Origin: Acidobacteriaceae bacterium
GTDB taxonomy: Bacteria; Acidobacteriota; Terriglobia; Terriglobales; Acidobacteriaceae
DNA: 41,972 nucleotides
Assembly: GCA_030040935.1 (NCBI GenBank)
Contig: JASHSG010000036.1
Location: 1-41,972, forward strand
Reading direction: 5' to 3'
The translations under genes and the position numbers were made by a program. Of the stretch, positions 25,767 to 34,588 are shown piece by piece. The notes beneath the pieces are model-generated. The model was not told the origin of the DNA, did not search any database, and saw only the letters and a program-made list of their open reading frames with translations. Each line of letters begins with the position of its first letter. Within the stretch, counting starts at the first letter, position 1.

Positions 25767-28700
25767 ATGGTCATGGAGATGAGAACGTATTTTCGCCGGC
25801 TGGTCAGCGTTGGGGTCGGATTCCTGGGGGCGGCATTGATGTTGGGCGGGGCCGCGCGCGGACAGGCTCCGGCGGTATCCACGGGCTCGATTGTCAACAT
25901 CCCGTTCAGCACTACCTGGGGCCAGATCTATGTAATTCGCTTTTATAAGGGGAATGTTCTGGCGCTTGATTCAGGAGCCGGCGCCCTGTATCAGCTCTCC
26001 CCGGGCGCGACCTCATGGACAACGCTGTCTTCGGCCTCCAGCTCTTCACCGCTGGGCACCGGCGGCTACAACACAATCGGCATGGCGATCGATGCTGTGG
26101 GCAATCTCTATCTTGGGATTCGCTATCCGGTCGCTGCCGCCCCCAGTGCACTGTTCTGGCGCATTCCCTATGATTCCGCCAAGAACACCTGGGACGTCAC
26201 AACGAGCTACGCCTGGGGCAGCAACATTATCGACCCCAACAGTGGCGCAACAGTCGTCAGCGAGGGCGGCTCGGACTGGGTCGATTTCGTCAACAGCTCC
26301 AAGATGGACGGCAGCGGAACGCTCTACTGGGTTACGGAGAACCCCAACGAAATCTATACGGCTCCCGTCGATGCCTCAGGGAATGCGGACTTGCCCAATG
26401 GGGTGAACGCCAATTCCATCGTTACCGGTCTTGAGACCGATGGAGATTACCTGGCCGAAGACGTCAGCGGCAACATCTACCTGGTTGAAAACCATGCCGT
26501 AAAACCGGCAGCGCGCGTGCCGGGCATCTACTTCATTCCTGCCGGCACGTCGGGGATCGTGGGATCGGAGGGGAGCGCGGAGGCGCAGTTGATTCGAATC
26601 GATTCGAGCAGCAATCCGGTGGTGTATGCCGGCATAACGCTCGATGCTTACGGGAACATTTATGTGCCTTCGGAGGTGAACTCCAGCTATGGCGAGACAG
26701 TGGCGGGCATCTGGAAGATTCCGAACGAATGCGGGAGCGCGGCTGCGGTAAACAGCTCCTGCCTCCCCAATTTCAACGACATTTCCCTTTACGCTCCGGT
26801 TTCAAGCAACAACCCCGTATCCATCGATTCGCGCGGATACGTGTGGATCCCCACCTATCAGGATTGGAGCCCCAACGGGTCCGGACCCTATCCGAATCTG
26901 TATGCGATCGCTGTATGGGCTCCGGGATCCATCAATCTCGGCGCCGCGCCGACGGGCGCTGCGGGACCGGCGGGCAAGTTATTTATCGACTTCAACCAAC
27001 CCATCACTCCCGGCGGCATTCAATTTTCGCAACCGGGAACTGGCTCGGACTTCACTATCGCAACAACGGACCCCACTCCGCCAACGACTGCGCCGGCAAC
27101 TTCCCCGGCCTGCACGTCGGGAACCGCATATTCCGTCCAGAACATATGCCAGGTTTGGGTGGCGCTTGATGCGCGCAAACCCGGGGCCATCTCTGGCCAG
27201 CTCATGTTGCTGAACTCGAGCAATTCGCCCGTCGCTGGCAGCACTGTTTATCTGAGCGGCATCGGACAAGGCTCGGAGGCATCTTTGCTCTCTTTAGCGG
27301 CGCAGAGCACGGTTGCAGCCGGTCTTGATACGCCGGCGCAGGTGGCTGCCGATGCGGTGGGAGACACGTGGGTCGCCGACGCGGGCCTGCATCAGGTGCT
27401 GAAATTCAGCGCCGGCTCCACCACTGCGGTAGGCGCCCCCGTTGGGAAAAATCTCGTTGCGCCCACCGGAGTTGCCGTGGACGGATCTGGCGATTTGTAC
27501 ATCGCGGACTCGGGAAAGGTGATCGAGATTCCGTGGGTCAATGGAGCTCTCGACACTGCCGGTCAAACCACATTGGCCACAGGATTCGGAAGCGATCTGA
27601 ACCTGGCTGCAGACGGCGTCGGCAATGTTTATGTGGCTGATCCGAAGAATTCCCGTGTCGTCAAGATTCCCAGCCCCGAAACCGCGCAGTTGTACCCCGA
27701 CTTTGAAACCATACCCGCCACTTCCCTTTCCACGACCGTCACGATGGGCTCCGGATTCAGCGCACCTTCGGCAATTGCGACCGACAACTCCGGCGACTTG
27801 TTCGTTGCCGATGGCGCGAATCTCTATGAGATCACGCCGTGGGATGTCCAGACGGAGCTGCTGAACTCCCTGACCGGGCCGGTAACTGGCCTGGCAGTGG
27901 ATGCTTCAGGATCGGTGGACGTGGCACAGAGCGGCGGAGTTCTGCATATCCCCGCCATTGCAGGGGTTCTCAGCTTCAACAGCGCAAGTTCGCTGGATGA
28001 TTCTGTCATTGCCGCGCCCAATGGCGTGGCTCTCGATCAAGAGGGCAATCTGTACGTCACCGACATGACGAGCGGTACCCCGAATCTCTTCGAATTGAGC
28101 GCGAATGGGTTCGTGAATTTCGGTGTTGGCCTCACTCCCACCGTCCTTGCCGAGGAGGACGTGCCGGTGTTCAATATCGGCAATGAGAATCTGACGGTGA
28201 CCGGGACTCCGACCTTCAGTGGTCCCGATGCCAGCGATTTTTCTGTGACCACCCCGAGCGGTGGAACCCCTTGCGACACGACGGGCGCGACGCCCGTGGC
28301 CGCCGGCAATGCATGCACCATCGGAGCCGGCTTTACGCCGCCGCCGCCACCGGCGGGCGATATTTTGCCGATCACCTATTCCGGCGATACGATGACGATC
28401 CCAACCAATGCGGGCAACGTTGCGGGCGGCGATGTGTCTGCCGGACTGGAAGGCAGCGCGCTGGCCGGGCTTGAGGCGACCCAGGCGACCGTCTCACTGA
28501 ACCCCGCGACCACAACCTTCCCGGGCAGCACTGCCGTGACGGTGACAATTACTCCGGAGCCAGGCGGCGGCATAGATTATCCCACCAACGTGCCGTCGGG
28601 AACCGTGACTCTGACCCTGACCAGTACAGTCGCGGGCAGCACGCAGCCCCCGCTGGTTGAAACGGCTCAGGCCGCCGGGAATGACACCGGAACAACGGCG

Positions 28701-29726
28701 ACATTTACGCTGACCGGTATTCTTGGGGGCACCTACAACGTAACGGCAGCGTACGGGGGAAATCTCGCTCAATTGTTCCAGAAGAGCCAGAGCTCACCCG
28801 TACCCCTTACCGTTTCGCCGGCAGCGCCCACCATCTCGCTGCCCGAGCCCACGGGTGTCCAGCCGAACAGCCAGAACGGCGTTTACTATGTGCTGCTCCA
28901 CGGCGATACGACCCTTACCGCGAATGTTGCGTCCACGCTGGGAACGCCGACCGGCTTGGTCACATTTATGAACGGAACTACGGCAGTGGGTACCGCGGCG
29001 CCGGATGCAAACGGGAATGCGAGTCTCAACCTGGGCACCCTGGTAGCGGGCAACTACACCGTCACAGCCGTCTACAGTGGCGATCAGAACTTCGCTTCAG
29101 TGACCTCGCAAAGCGTCTCCTTCCAGGTGATCCCGGCGAGCGTATTGATCTGGGCCAACCCGACTTCGGTTTCGACCAAGGGAGGGACGCCGGTGTCGAG
29201 CACTCTCAGCCTGGAGTCGCTGGTCGGATTCACGGCCACCAACGGGGCCAACATCACATGCGACAACAGCACGATGCCGAACGATGCCGAATGCACGTTC
29301 AGTGTTCCTCAGCCTGACATTTGCGCGCCTACCGGTCAGGCGGGCAACACATGTTCCGGCATCACAACGACGGTCGTAACCATCAGCACCAACATTCCGG
29401 TGAATATCGGGAGCACGCAGCAGAACAGGTCTCGTACCTCTCCTCTTGTTCTGGCCGGCATTTTCGGACTTGGCCTGCTGGGACTGGGGCTGCGCAGAAG
29501 AGCGACCTTTAATCGATATCTCTTCGGCGCCATCAGCCTTGTGTTGTTCCTTACCGGTGCGGTCTTGGGCGTGAGCAGCTGCACCAACTCGGGTTACACC
29601 AAGACGCCGGCAGTTCCAACCTATACCACCCCGACCGGCACGTATAACGTGAGCATTATCGTCACCAATCCAGGGAACGGCACGCAAGAGTCATTGCCCT
29701 TCACCCTGGGGGTGACGATCCAATAG
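25767..29726 (+). CDS. Giant exported NHL-propeller/Ig-like protein with C-terminal double-helix-lipobox module
   Basis: This 1319-residue protein has a signal peptide (GVGFLGAALMLGGAARGQA) and an N-terminal propeller-like region. A run of NHL-type strands follows in the middle (GVAVDGSGDLYIADSG, ADGVGNVYVADPKNSRVVKI, IATDNSGDLFVADG). Next are a choice-of-anchor-D/ASH-like segment (FNIGNENLTVTGTPTFSG) and two Ig-like repeat domains of the type PSGTVTLTLTS and PTGLVTFMNGTTAVGTA. The last 95 residues are the helix-RRR-helix-Cys-tail module. The ATG at 25767 is chosen among four in-frame ATGs because GGAG lies 6 nt upstream. It follows the receptor by 186 nt and precedes a paralogue by 130 nt on the same strand. 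No catalytic motif is seen; a surface binding role is inferred. Confidence 0.85.
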   Translation: MVMEMRTYFRRLVSVGVGFLGAALMLGGAARGQAPAVSTGSIVNIPFSTTWGQIYVIRFYKGNVLALDSGAGALYQLSPGATSWTTLSSASSSSPLGTGGYNTIGMAIDAVGNLYLGIRYPVAAAPSALFWRIPYDSAKNTWDVTTSYAWGSNIIDPNSGATVVSEGGSDWVDFVNSSKMDGSGTLYWVTENPNEIYTAPVDASGNADLPNGVNANSIVTGLETDGDYLAEDVSGNIYLVENHAVKPAARVPGIYFIPAGTSGIVGSEGSAEAQLIRIDSSSNPVVYAGITLDAYGNIYVPSEVNSSYGETVAGIWKIPNECGSAAAVNSSCLPNFNDISLYAPVSSNNPVSIDSRGYVWIPTYQDWSPNGSGPYPNLYAIAVWAPGSINLGAAPTGAAGPAGKLFIDFNQPITPGGIQFSQPGTGSDFTIATTDPTPPTTAPATSPACTSGTAYSVQNICQVWVALDARKPGAISGQLMLLNSSNSPVAGSTVYLSGIGQGSEASLLSLAAQSTVAAGLDTPAQVAADAVGDTWVADAGLHQVLKFSAGSTTAVGAPVGKNLVAPTGVAVDGSGDLYIADSGKVIEIPWVNGALDTAGQTTLATGFGSDLNLAADGVGNVYVADPKNSRVVKIPSPETAQLYPDFETIPATSLSTTVTMGSGFSAPSAIATDNSGDLFVADGANLYEITPWDVQTELLNSLTGPVTGLAVDASGSVDVAQSGGVLHIPAIAGVLSFNSASSLDDSVIAAPNGVALDQEGNLYVTDMTSGTPNLFELSANGFVNFGVGLTPTVLAEEDVPVFNIGNENLTVTGTPTFSGPDASDFSVTTPSGGTPCDTTGATPVAAGNACTIGAGFTPPPPPAGDILPITYSGDTMTIPTNAGNVAGGDVSAGLEGSALAGLEATQATVSLNPATTTFPGSTAVTVTITPEPGGGIDYPTNVPSGTVTLTLTSTVAGSTQPPLVETAQAAGNDTGTTATFTLTGILGGTYNVTAAYGGNLAQLFQKSQSSPVPLTVSPAAPTISLPEPTGVQPNSQNGVYYVLLHGDTTLTANVASTLGTPTGLVTFMNGTTAVGTAAPDANGNASLNLGTLVAGNYTVTAVYSGDQNFASVTSQSVSFQVIPASVLIWANPTSVSTKGGTPVSSTLSLESLVGFTATNGANITCDNSTMPNDAECTFSVPQPDICAPTGQAGNTCSGITTTVVTISTNIPVNIGSTQQNRSRTSPLVLAGIFGLGLLGLGLRRRATFNRYLFGAISLVLFLTGAVLGVSSCTNSGYTKTPAVPTYTTPTGTYNVSIIVTNPGNGTQESLPFTLGVTIQ
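29439..29726 (+). other. C-terminal helix-RRR-helix-lipobox-tail module (copy B)
   Basis: These are the last 95 residues of the 1319-aa protein. Helix 1 is VLAGIFGLGLLGLGL, followed by RRR. Helix 2 is YLFGAISLVLFLTGAVLG, ending in VSSC with the Cys codon at 29580-29582. A 47-residue tail has PTGTYNVSIIVT and ends LPFTLGVTIQ. Helix 2 with its basic lead-in reads like a bacterial lipoprotein signal peptide. Confidence 0.8.
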
Positions 29727-29746
29727 GGAGTTTTTCAGAGCAGTCA

Positions 29747-29780
29747 GCTTTCGGAGGGCGCTCGGTGACCCTCCGGAAGC
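29747..29780 (+). other. Intercistronic hairpin between the two NHL/Ig genes
   Basis: GCTTTCGGAGGG (29747-29758) pairs with CCCTCCGGAAGC (29769-29780), a 12-bp stem with one wobble and a 10-nt loop. There is no T-run after it, so it is not a typical terminator. It may modulate read-through or protect the upstream mRNA end. Confidence 0.6.
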
Positions 29781-29856
29781 GCAGGAGATGCAGGTTTTCA
29801 TGCCGCGGTTTTACACAACGAGCAAGGTTGGTATGAGTCTTCCAGGGAGAAATATC

Positions 29857-32800
29857 ATGTTGAACAAACCATTCATTTCGCTGCGCCGGTTCTCGGAATG
29901 TGCGTTGACGATCTTGTTCCTCGCCGGAACCCTGTGCGCGGCGGCTCATGCGCAGGCTACGCCGACCATCGCGAGTTTCGCAACCGGGGTGAATCATAAT
30001 ACGGCTACGAAGCCCATCAGCCCGGGAAACATCGCGAACATCGCGACAGACAGTTTCGGCGACGTGCTCGCTGTGGATGATTCGAATGGTGCACTTTACG
30101 AGTTCCCCTTTGGCGGCGGAAATGCCAAAGTCCTTGTTCCCACCGGCGGTCTGGCCGGCGGCTCGGGCACGATTGTCACCCCGGGAATTGCCATCGATTC
30201 GGATAACAATCTCTATATTGAGGGCGGTACGTGCGTATTGATGTATCCCTACGACAGCGGGACCGCGACGTGGGATTTATTGGCGGCGCTTTCTAAAACC
30301 AACACATCCGCGGCCGTTTGCGGCGCGAGCGCGCCAACCTTCACCAATTTCGGAACCGGCGTGGTGGCTCTCGGTTTGGCGATCGGCAACACCAGCACTC
30401 CGAACGTCCTGGCTGGAACCACCTCCTCGACAGGCAACAGCATCGTGAGCATCCCCGTCACAGGAGCGTGGACGGCTCCAGTCGCAGGAGCGCCAACTGC
30501 CATCATCTCGGGCATGAAAGCGCCGGCAATCTCGGTTGCCGAGGATACAACCGGCAATATCTATTTCGTTGAGAGCGGTACCGGAGCTCTGCCAGGAGTT
30601 TACAAAATCCCCGCCGGACAAACAGGACTCACTTCGGATTCAGGCCTGGCGCGCATCGACCCCAGCTTGCCCAACGCCGACGGCGTGGCCGTGGACAGCC
30701 AGGGCAATATTTACTTCAGCGACAACCAGGAAGGTGTTTTCCTTCTTCCCGAGGGTGCCACGTCGAGCAGTTCCACTCTTCTGCTGACTTCGGTGACGGC
30801 GCAGGGTTCCGTGGCATCGTACGGTAACGGTTTCTTGTTCGTTCCGACGCAGCAAACGCTTTGGAATGGCGTGTCCGACGTTGCGATCGTCACCTTCGAC
30901 GCGGCAAATTTCGGTTCCGAGGCCATTGCGCCCGCCTCGCCCGTGCAAGGACAGGTAGTCTTCAGCTTCAATAGTTCCAACAGCATCACTCCGGGCACGA
31001 TTGAGGTGCTGGAGTCAGGCGACGCCAACCCCAATTTTGCGGCGGGGAGTGGCAGTAAAAGCCCGGCCTGCGTGACCATGGCGCAGGCTCCATCTACGGG
31101 CTCTCCCTTGCCCTACACGGCCCTGGAGTCCTGCACTGTCACCGTGTCCTTCTCTCCCAGCGCGACGGCCGGCGTCTCAGCCACTCTGGTCATGTTAGAC
31201 ACCAAAGGGAACCTGATCGCCTCCATTCCTCTGAATGGGATTGGGATAGGTGGAGCGGTTCAGGTGATGCCGCCGGCGCAGACGGCGATTGGCGGCGGTC
31301 TCATTTCGCCCCAGCAGATCGCCGTGGATTCCGGCGGCAACGTTTACGTGGCTGACTCTGGCCAGGGTGCCGTGGTGCATGTCTATCCGGGCGCCACAGC
31401 GACTTTCGTCGGCAAAAATTTGAAAGCGCCGACGGGAGTGGCCGTGGATGGAGCCGGCGATGTCTTCATCGCCGACAGCGGCAATGTCTACGAAGTGCCG
31501 GAAACCGCAAGCGGCTTGAATGCTGCTGGTCAAGTGACGCTGGCGACCGGTCTGGGCGCGCAAGTCGCGCTGGCTGCCGATGGTCTCGGCGATCTCTATG
31601 TGTCCGATGAGGACAACCAAAAGGTCTATGAGCTTGAGAATTTCAGCGCGGGCACAAATACCGGGCTGCCTCCGATACTCAACTCCGAAGACATAACCCT
31701 GACAGGAACCGCATTCAGCGGCGCGCCCTCTGCGATCGCGGTGGATTCGGCCAACAATCTCTATGTTGCGAACGGCGGCAGCGTGTACGAAGTCACTCCG
31801 ACCGGAACTCAGACCGCGGTTCTAAGCGGCCTGACCGGCGTGACAGACCTGGCGGTCGATCCCTCTGGTTCGATCTACATCACGGCGACGGGCGGAACAG
31901 TCCGTATTCCCAACGTGAGTGGGACGCTCAAGACAGCCAATGAGACGGCGGTGGCCAGCGGGGTGACCAAACCGACTTCCGTGGCCATGGATCTTCTGGG
32001 GAATGTCTACGTAACCGACGGGACTGCCCTGAACGTGAACGTGACCGAAGCCAGTGCGTCTCTCAACTTTGGTACGCTGACCGCCGACCCAACCACCAAG
32101 CCGGCGCCGCCGGGATCGTCCTCGTCGCAGGTCGTCACGCTTCTGAACTATGGGAATGCGCCCTTGGCGGTGACAGGCTACACAAGTACACCCGACGTCT
32201 TCGAGCCCGACTATTCGGAGACATCCGATACCTGTTCCGGCAATTCGATCGCGGTGAACTCGACCTGCACTGCAACCATCACCTTCAGTCCTGGTATCGG
32301 CGACGGCGGCGCGCTGACGGGAGAAGTTCTGGTTCAGGGTAACGTGGGCAATTCGCCCGTGGGAGTGAACGGTACCGGCGTGGCCCCAACGTTATCCAAT
32401 ACCGCGACCGCGATGGTTGCAAGCAGCAAAGGCACCATTGAAGGAGTTCCCGTCATGGTCACGGTTACTCCCACCGTGGCCGGCAATCCAACACCCACAG
32501 GAACGGTGACCCTTTCGATCGTTCCCGGCAGCAATGTTCCGCTTACCGATCCGACGAATTTTCAATATGAGATGAACGCGCAGGATCAGGTAGTGTATCC
32601 GCTCCAGGTGACGGAGCCGTACTCCGTTACGATGAGCCTGGTTGGCACAACAGGCGCGGCCCAGTTCGATCCAACGTTCTTCCCGATCGGAGCTTACACA
32701 TTTACGGCCAGGTACAACGGCGATCCGACCTATATCTACGAGCACTCCAGCAACGCGGCGGGGGTCTCAATCGCTACGGCGGTGCCGGTGACGTTGACGC

Positions 32801-34185
32801 AGCCTGCGGTCGCATCGATTACGGCCACTCAACCGCTTTATACGCTCCCCTGCACATCGGGATCCGGCGCCACGTGCACGACTGCATATAACTACGGGCA
32901 GCCTTCGAATAACCCTCCAGGCTATCTGGTACTGGCAGGGGGAAATGGCGCCCAGCAGCCGTACGACGGCTCAATAAATTCGTGGGGTTATATCTATCCT
33001 CTAACGGTCGCGTCTGACAGTGGCGATCCCATGATTGGCACAGCCGTGTACAGTAACGGAGCCCAAACCGGCTGGAACTACGGGGCTGTGAACTATGTCA
33101 CGACAAACGGGCAGTCTGCTTGCGGCAACGGCGCTGGAAGCAAATCCATTGTCAATCTGGACGATACCGGATCAGCGCCGCTTGATGTATCTTGCTTTGC
33201 CATCAATACGAACAACAATACGATCCCCGATATCATGACCTATTATTCGGTCACCCCCGAATATAGCGGAACTTATAACGATCTGGTGAGCGTCAATCCC
33301 AACTATGAGAATTCGAGCAATGGGCAAGCGGTTGGTTTCTGGGCGCTCAGCCACTCCATGGTGCAGATCGGCGCCAGCCCCGCTTCGGTCAATGTTGCCG
33401 CAGGATCCGCAGCATCGACGACGCTCACGATCAGCTCGATCCTGGGATACGGATATGCGGGGCGCACCTCGAACGGAGGCCCCGACAATAACTATTCGCT
33501 GCCACTGAGCCTGACGTGTCAGGGCTTGCCGGCATACGCCACGTGTTCCTTCAGCTATCCCGCGCCGAACCCTGCTGATCCGCAGGTGGCCGGCGCCGCA
33601 ACGCAATCGCCCTACCCGCCGATTCCGCCGAACCTGGTCGCGCTCGAATGCGCCCCGGGCAGCAGCCAGCAATACTGCGCCGTCGATGTAGGTCCTGTTG
33701 CCGGCGCCGTCAATGGATACGGGCTCTTCCATTCAGGGAACCAGAGTACGCCTTGCACTGCGGTCGACGGATGTCTCGGGCCGGGCACCGTGGTAATGAC
33801 CATTAACACCAATGTGTCTGTGGGAACCAGCACCTCAAAGCTCGCAAAAGACAAGGAAGGCGTCGCTTTCGCGGCCTTGTTCGGGCTGGGCCTGCTGGGG
33901 CTCACATTCCGCCGCAGAGTCTCGCGGATGAAAGGTTTGCTGGTGGTACTGTGTGTGCTGCTCTTTGGCGGCGCTTTCGCCACCCTTACCGCATGCAGCA
34001 CAACACAGCTGGGCACGGAATCTACAGCCGCGGTGACACCCGCCGGAAGTTACTGGGTCACCGTAACGGCCAAGCAGGCCGGCAGCATTCTGATTACCAC
34101 CACAAACGGCGGAATCGTGGTGGTCCAGGGCAACGGAGACCAGATGTCCCTGCCGTACACAGTGAATGTGACAGTGAGTCAGTAG
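29857..34185 (+). CDS. Giant exported NHL-propeller/Ig-like protein, paralogue with C-terminal double-helix-lipobox module
   Basis: This 1442-residue paralogue of the preceding gene has a signal peptide (LTILFLAGTLCAAAHAQ) and an N-terminal propeller-like region (NIATDSFGDVLAVDDSNGAL). NHL strands follow (IAVDSGGNVYVADSG, GVAVDGAGDVFIADSGNVYE, IAVDSANNLYVANGG), then a choice-of-anchor-D-like part (VVTLLNYGNAPLAVTGYTS, NSTCTATITFSPG) and Ig-like repeats (PTPTGTVTLSIVPGS). A Cys-containing region unlike the neighbour comes at about residues 970-1330, and the C-terminal module occupies the last 108 residues. The start at 29857 has GGGAG about 9 nt upstream and places the signal peptide correctly. 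It is likely in the same transcript series as the receptor and the upstream paralogue. Function is not assigned; no enzymatic motif is visible. Confidence 0.85.
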   Translation: MLNKPFISLRRFSECALTILFLAGTLCAAAHAQATPTIASFATGVNHNTATKPISPGNIANIATDSFGDVLAVDDSNGALYEFPFGGGNAKVLVPTGGLAGGSGTIVTPGIAIDSDNNLYIEGGTCVLMYPYDSGTATWDLLAALSKTNTSAAVCGASAPTFTNFGTGVVALGLAIGNTSTPNVLAGTTSSTGNSIVSIPVTGAWTAPVAGAPTAIISGMKAPAISVAEDTTGNIYFVESGTGALPGVYKIPAGQTGLTSDSGLARIDPSLPNADGVAVDSQGNIYFSDNQEGVFLLPEGATSSSSTLLLTSVTAQGSVASYGNGFLFVPTQQTLWNGVSDVAIVTFDAANFGSEAIAPASPVQGQVVFSFNSSNSITPGTIEVLESGDANPNFAAGSGSKSPACVTMAQAPSTGSPLPYTALESCTVTVSFSPSATAGVSATLVMLDTKGNLIASIPLNGIGIGGAVQVMPPAQTAIGGGLISPQQIAVDSGGNVYVADSGQGAVVHVYPGATATFVGKNLKAPTGVAVDGAGDVFIADSGNVYEVPETASGLNAAGQVTLATGLGAQVALAADGLGDLYVSDEDNQKVYELENFSAGTNTGLPPILNSEDITLTGTAFSGAPSAIAVDSANNLYVANGGSVYEVTPTGTQTAVLSGLTGVTDLAVDPSGSIYITATGGTVRIPNVSGTLKTANETAVASGVTKPTSVAMDLLGNVYVTDGTALNVNVTEASASLNFGTLTADPTTKPAPPGSSSSQVVTLLNYGNAPLAVTGYTSTPDVFEPDYSETSDTCSGNSIAVNSTCTATITFSPGIGDGGALTGEVLVQGNVGNSPVGVNGTGVAPTLSNTATAMVASSKGTIEGVPVMVTVTPTVAGNPTPTGTVTLSIVPGSNVPLTDPTNFQYEMNAQDQVVYPLQVTEPYSVTMSLVGTTGAAQFDPTFFPIGAYTFTARYNGDPTYIYEHSSNAAGVSIATAVPVTLTQPAVASITATQPLYTLPCTSGSGATCTTAYNYGQPSNNPPGYLVLAGGNGAQQPYDGSINSWGYIYPLTVASDSGDPMIGTAVYSNGAQTGWNYGAVNYVTTNGQSACGNGAGSKSIVNLDDTGSAPLDVSCFAINTNNNTIPDIMTYYSVTPEYSGTYNDLVSVNPNYENSSNGQAVGFWALSHSMVQIGASPASVNVAAGSAASTTLTISSILGYGYAGRTSNGGPDNNYSLPLSLTCQGLPAYATCSFSYPAPNPADPQVAGAATQSPYPPIPPNLVALECAPGSSQQYCAVDVGPVAGAVNGYGLFHSGNQSTPCTAVDGCLGPGTVVMTINTNVSVGTSTSKLAKDKEGVAFAALFGLGLLGLTFRRRVSRMKGLLVVLCVLLFGGAFATLTACSTTQLGTESTAAVTPAGSYWVTVTAKQAGSILITTTNGGIVVVQGNGDQMSLPYTVNVTVSQ
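33859..34185 (+). other. C-terminal helix-RRR-helix-lipobox-tail module (copy C)
   Basis: These are the last 108 residues of the 1442-aa protein. Helix 1 is VAFAALFGLGLLGLTF, followed by RRRVSRMK. Helix 2 is LLVVLCVLLFGGAFA, ending in LTAC with the Cys codon at 33994-33996. A 62-residue tail has PAGSYWVTVTA and ends LPYTVNVTVSQ. Compared with copy B the tail carries a ~15-residue insertion. Confidence 0.8.
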
Positions 34186-34543
34186 GAGATAGGCTGAAGC
34201 GCAGAGCGGGCGGGAACCAGGCTCTTCTCCTGCCAGATTGATGTTGGAAGGGGGCATATTGGCTCCGCCCAACAACCTTTCCAGGCTCCATCGAATGCGG
34301 GAAAGACCCTGGCGCCGCGACAGAATATCAGCGACGGTATAGAGATGTTTGAGTTCGGCGGCAGATGTCGTTGCGCAGTCAAGTAAATTGATTTAGGATG
34401 GGCTGTCCGCTAAAGACCCAGCACGATCCGCACCTGGCGTGGCGCACCCGGACCAAGCGCAACGAGATCCCGGGACGTACGAATTAAGGACTGCACGCTC
34501 AGCGCACGCGCAAGTTAGTTCCACGGCTCCGCCTGGCTGTAAG
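34186..34543. other. Intergenic region upstream of the GH30 gene
   Basis: This stretch of about 360 bp has no credible gene. A weak promoter-like pair TTGCGC-17-TAGGAT occurs near 34371-34400, and no clear terminator follows the upstream gene. Confidence 0.5.
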
Positions 34544-34578
34544 TTGGAATGGCCGGCTTAGCCGTCTAAGTATTCCAA
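34544..34578 (+). promoter_or_regulatory. Hairpin abutting the GH30 ribosome-binding site
   Basis: TTGGAAT (34544-34550) pairs perfectly with ATTCCAA (34572-34578), with a smaller CGGCTTAGCCG palindrome inside. The last two paired bases overlap the AAGGAGAGG Shine-Dalgarno of the GH30 gene. It could tune translation, but no known riboswitch is recognised. Confidence 0.45.
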
Positions 34579-34588
34579 GGAGAGGTCA

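Noticed and set aside
29439-29530. PEP-CTERM/exosortase sorting signal
   Set aside because: Helix 1 and the RRR cluster look similar, but there is no PEP motif and the protein continues for another helix, a Cys and a beta-rich tail.
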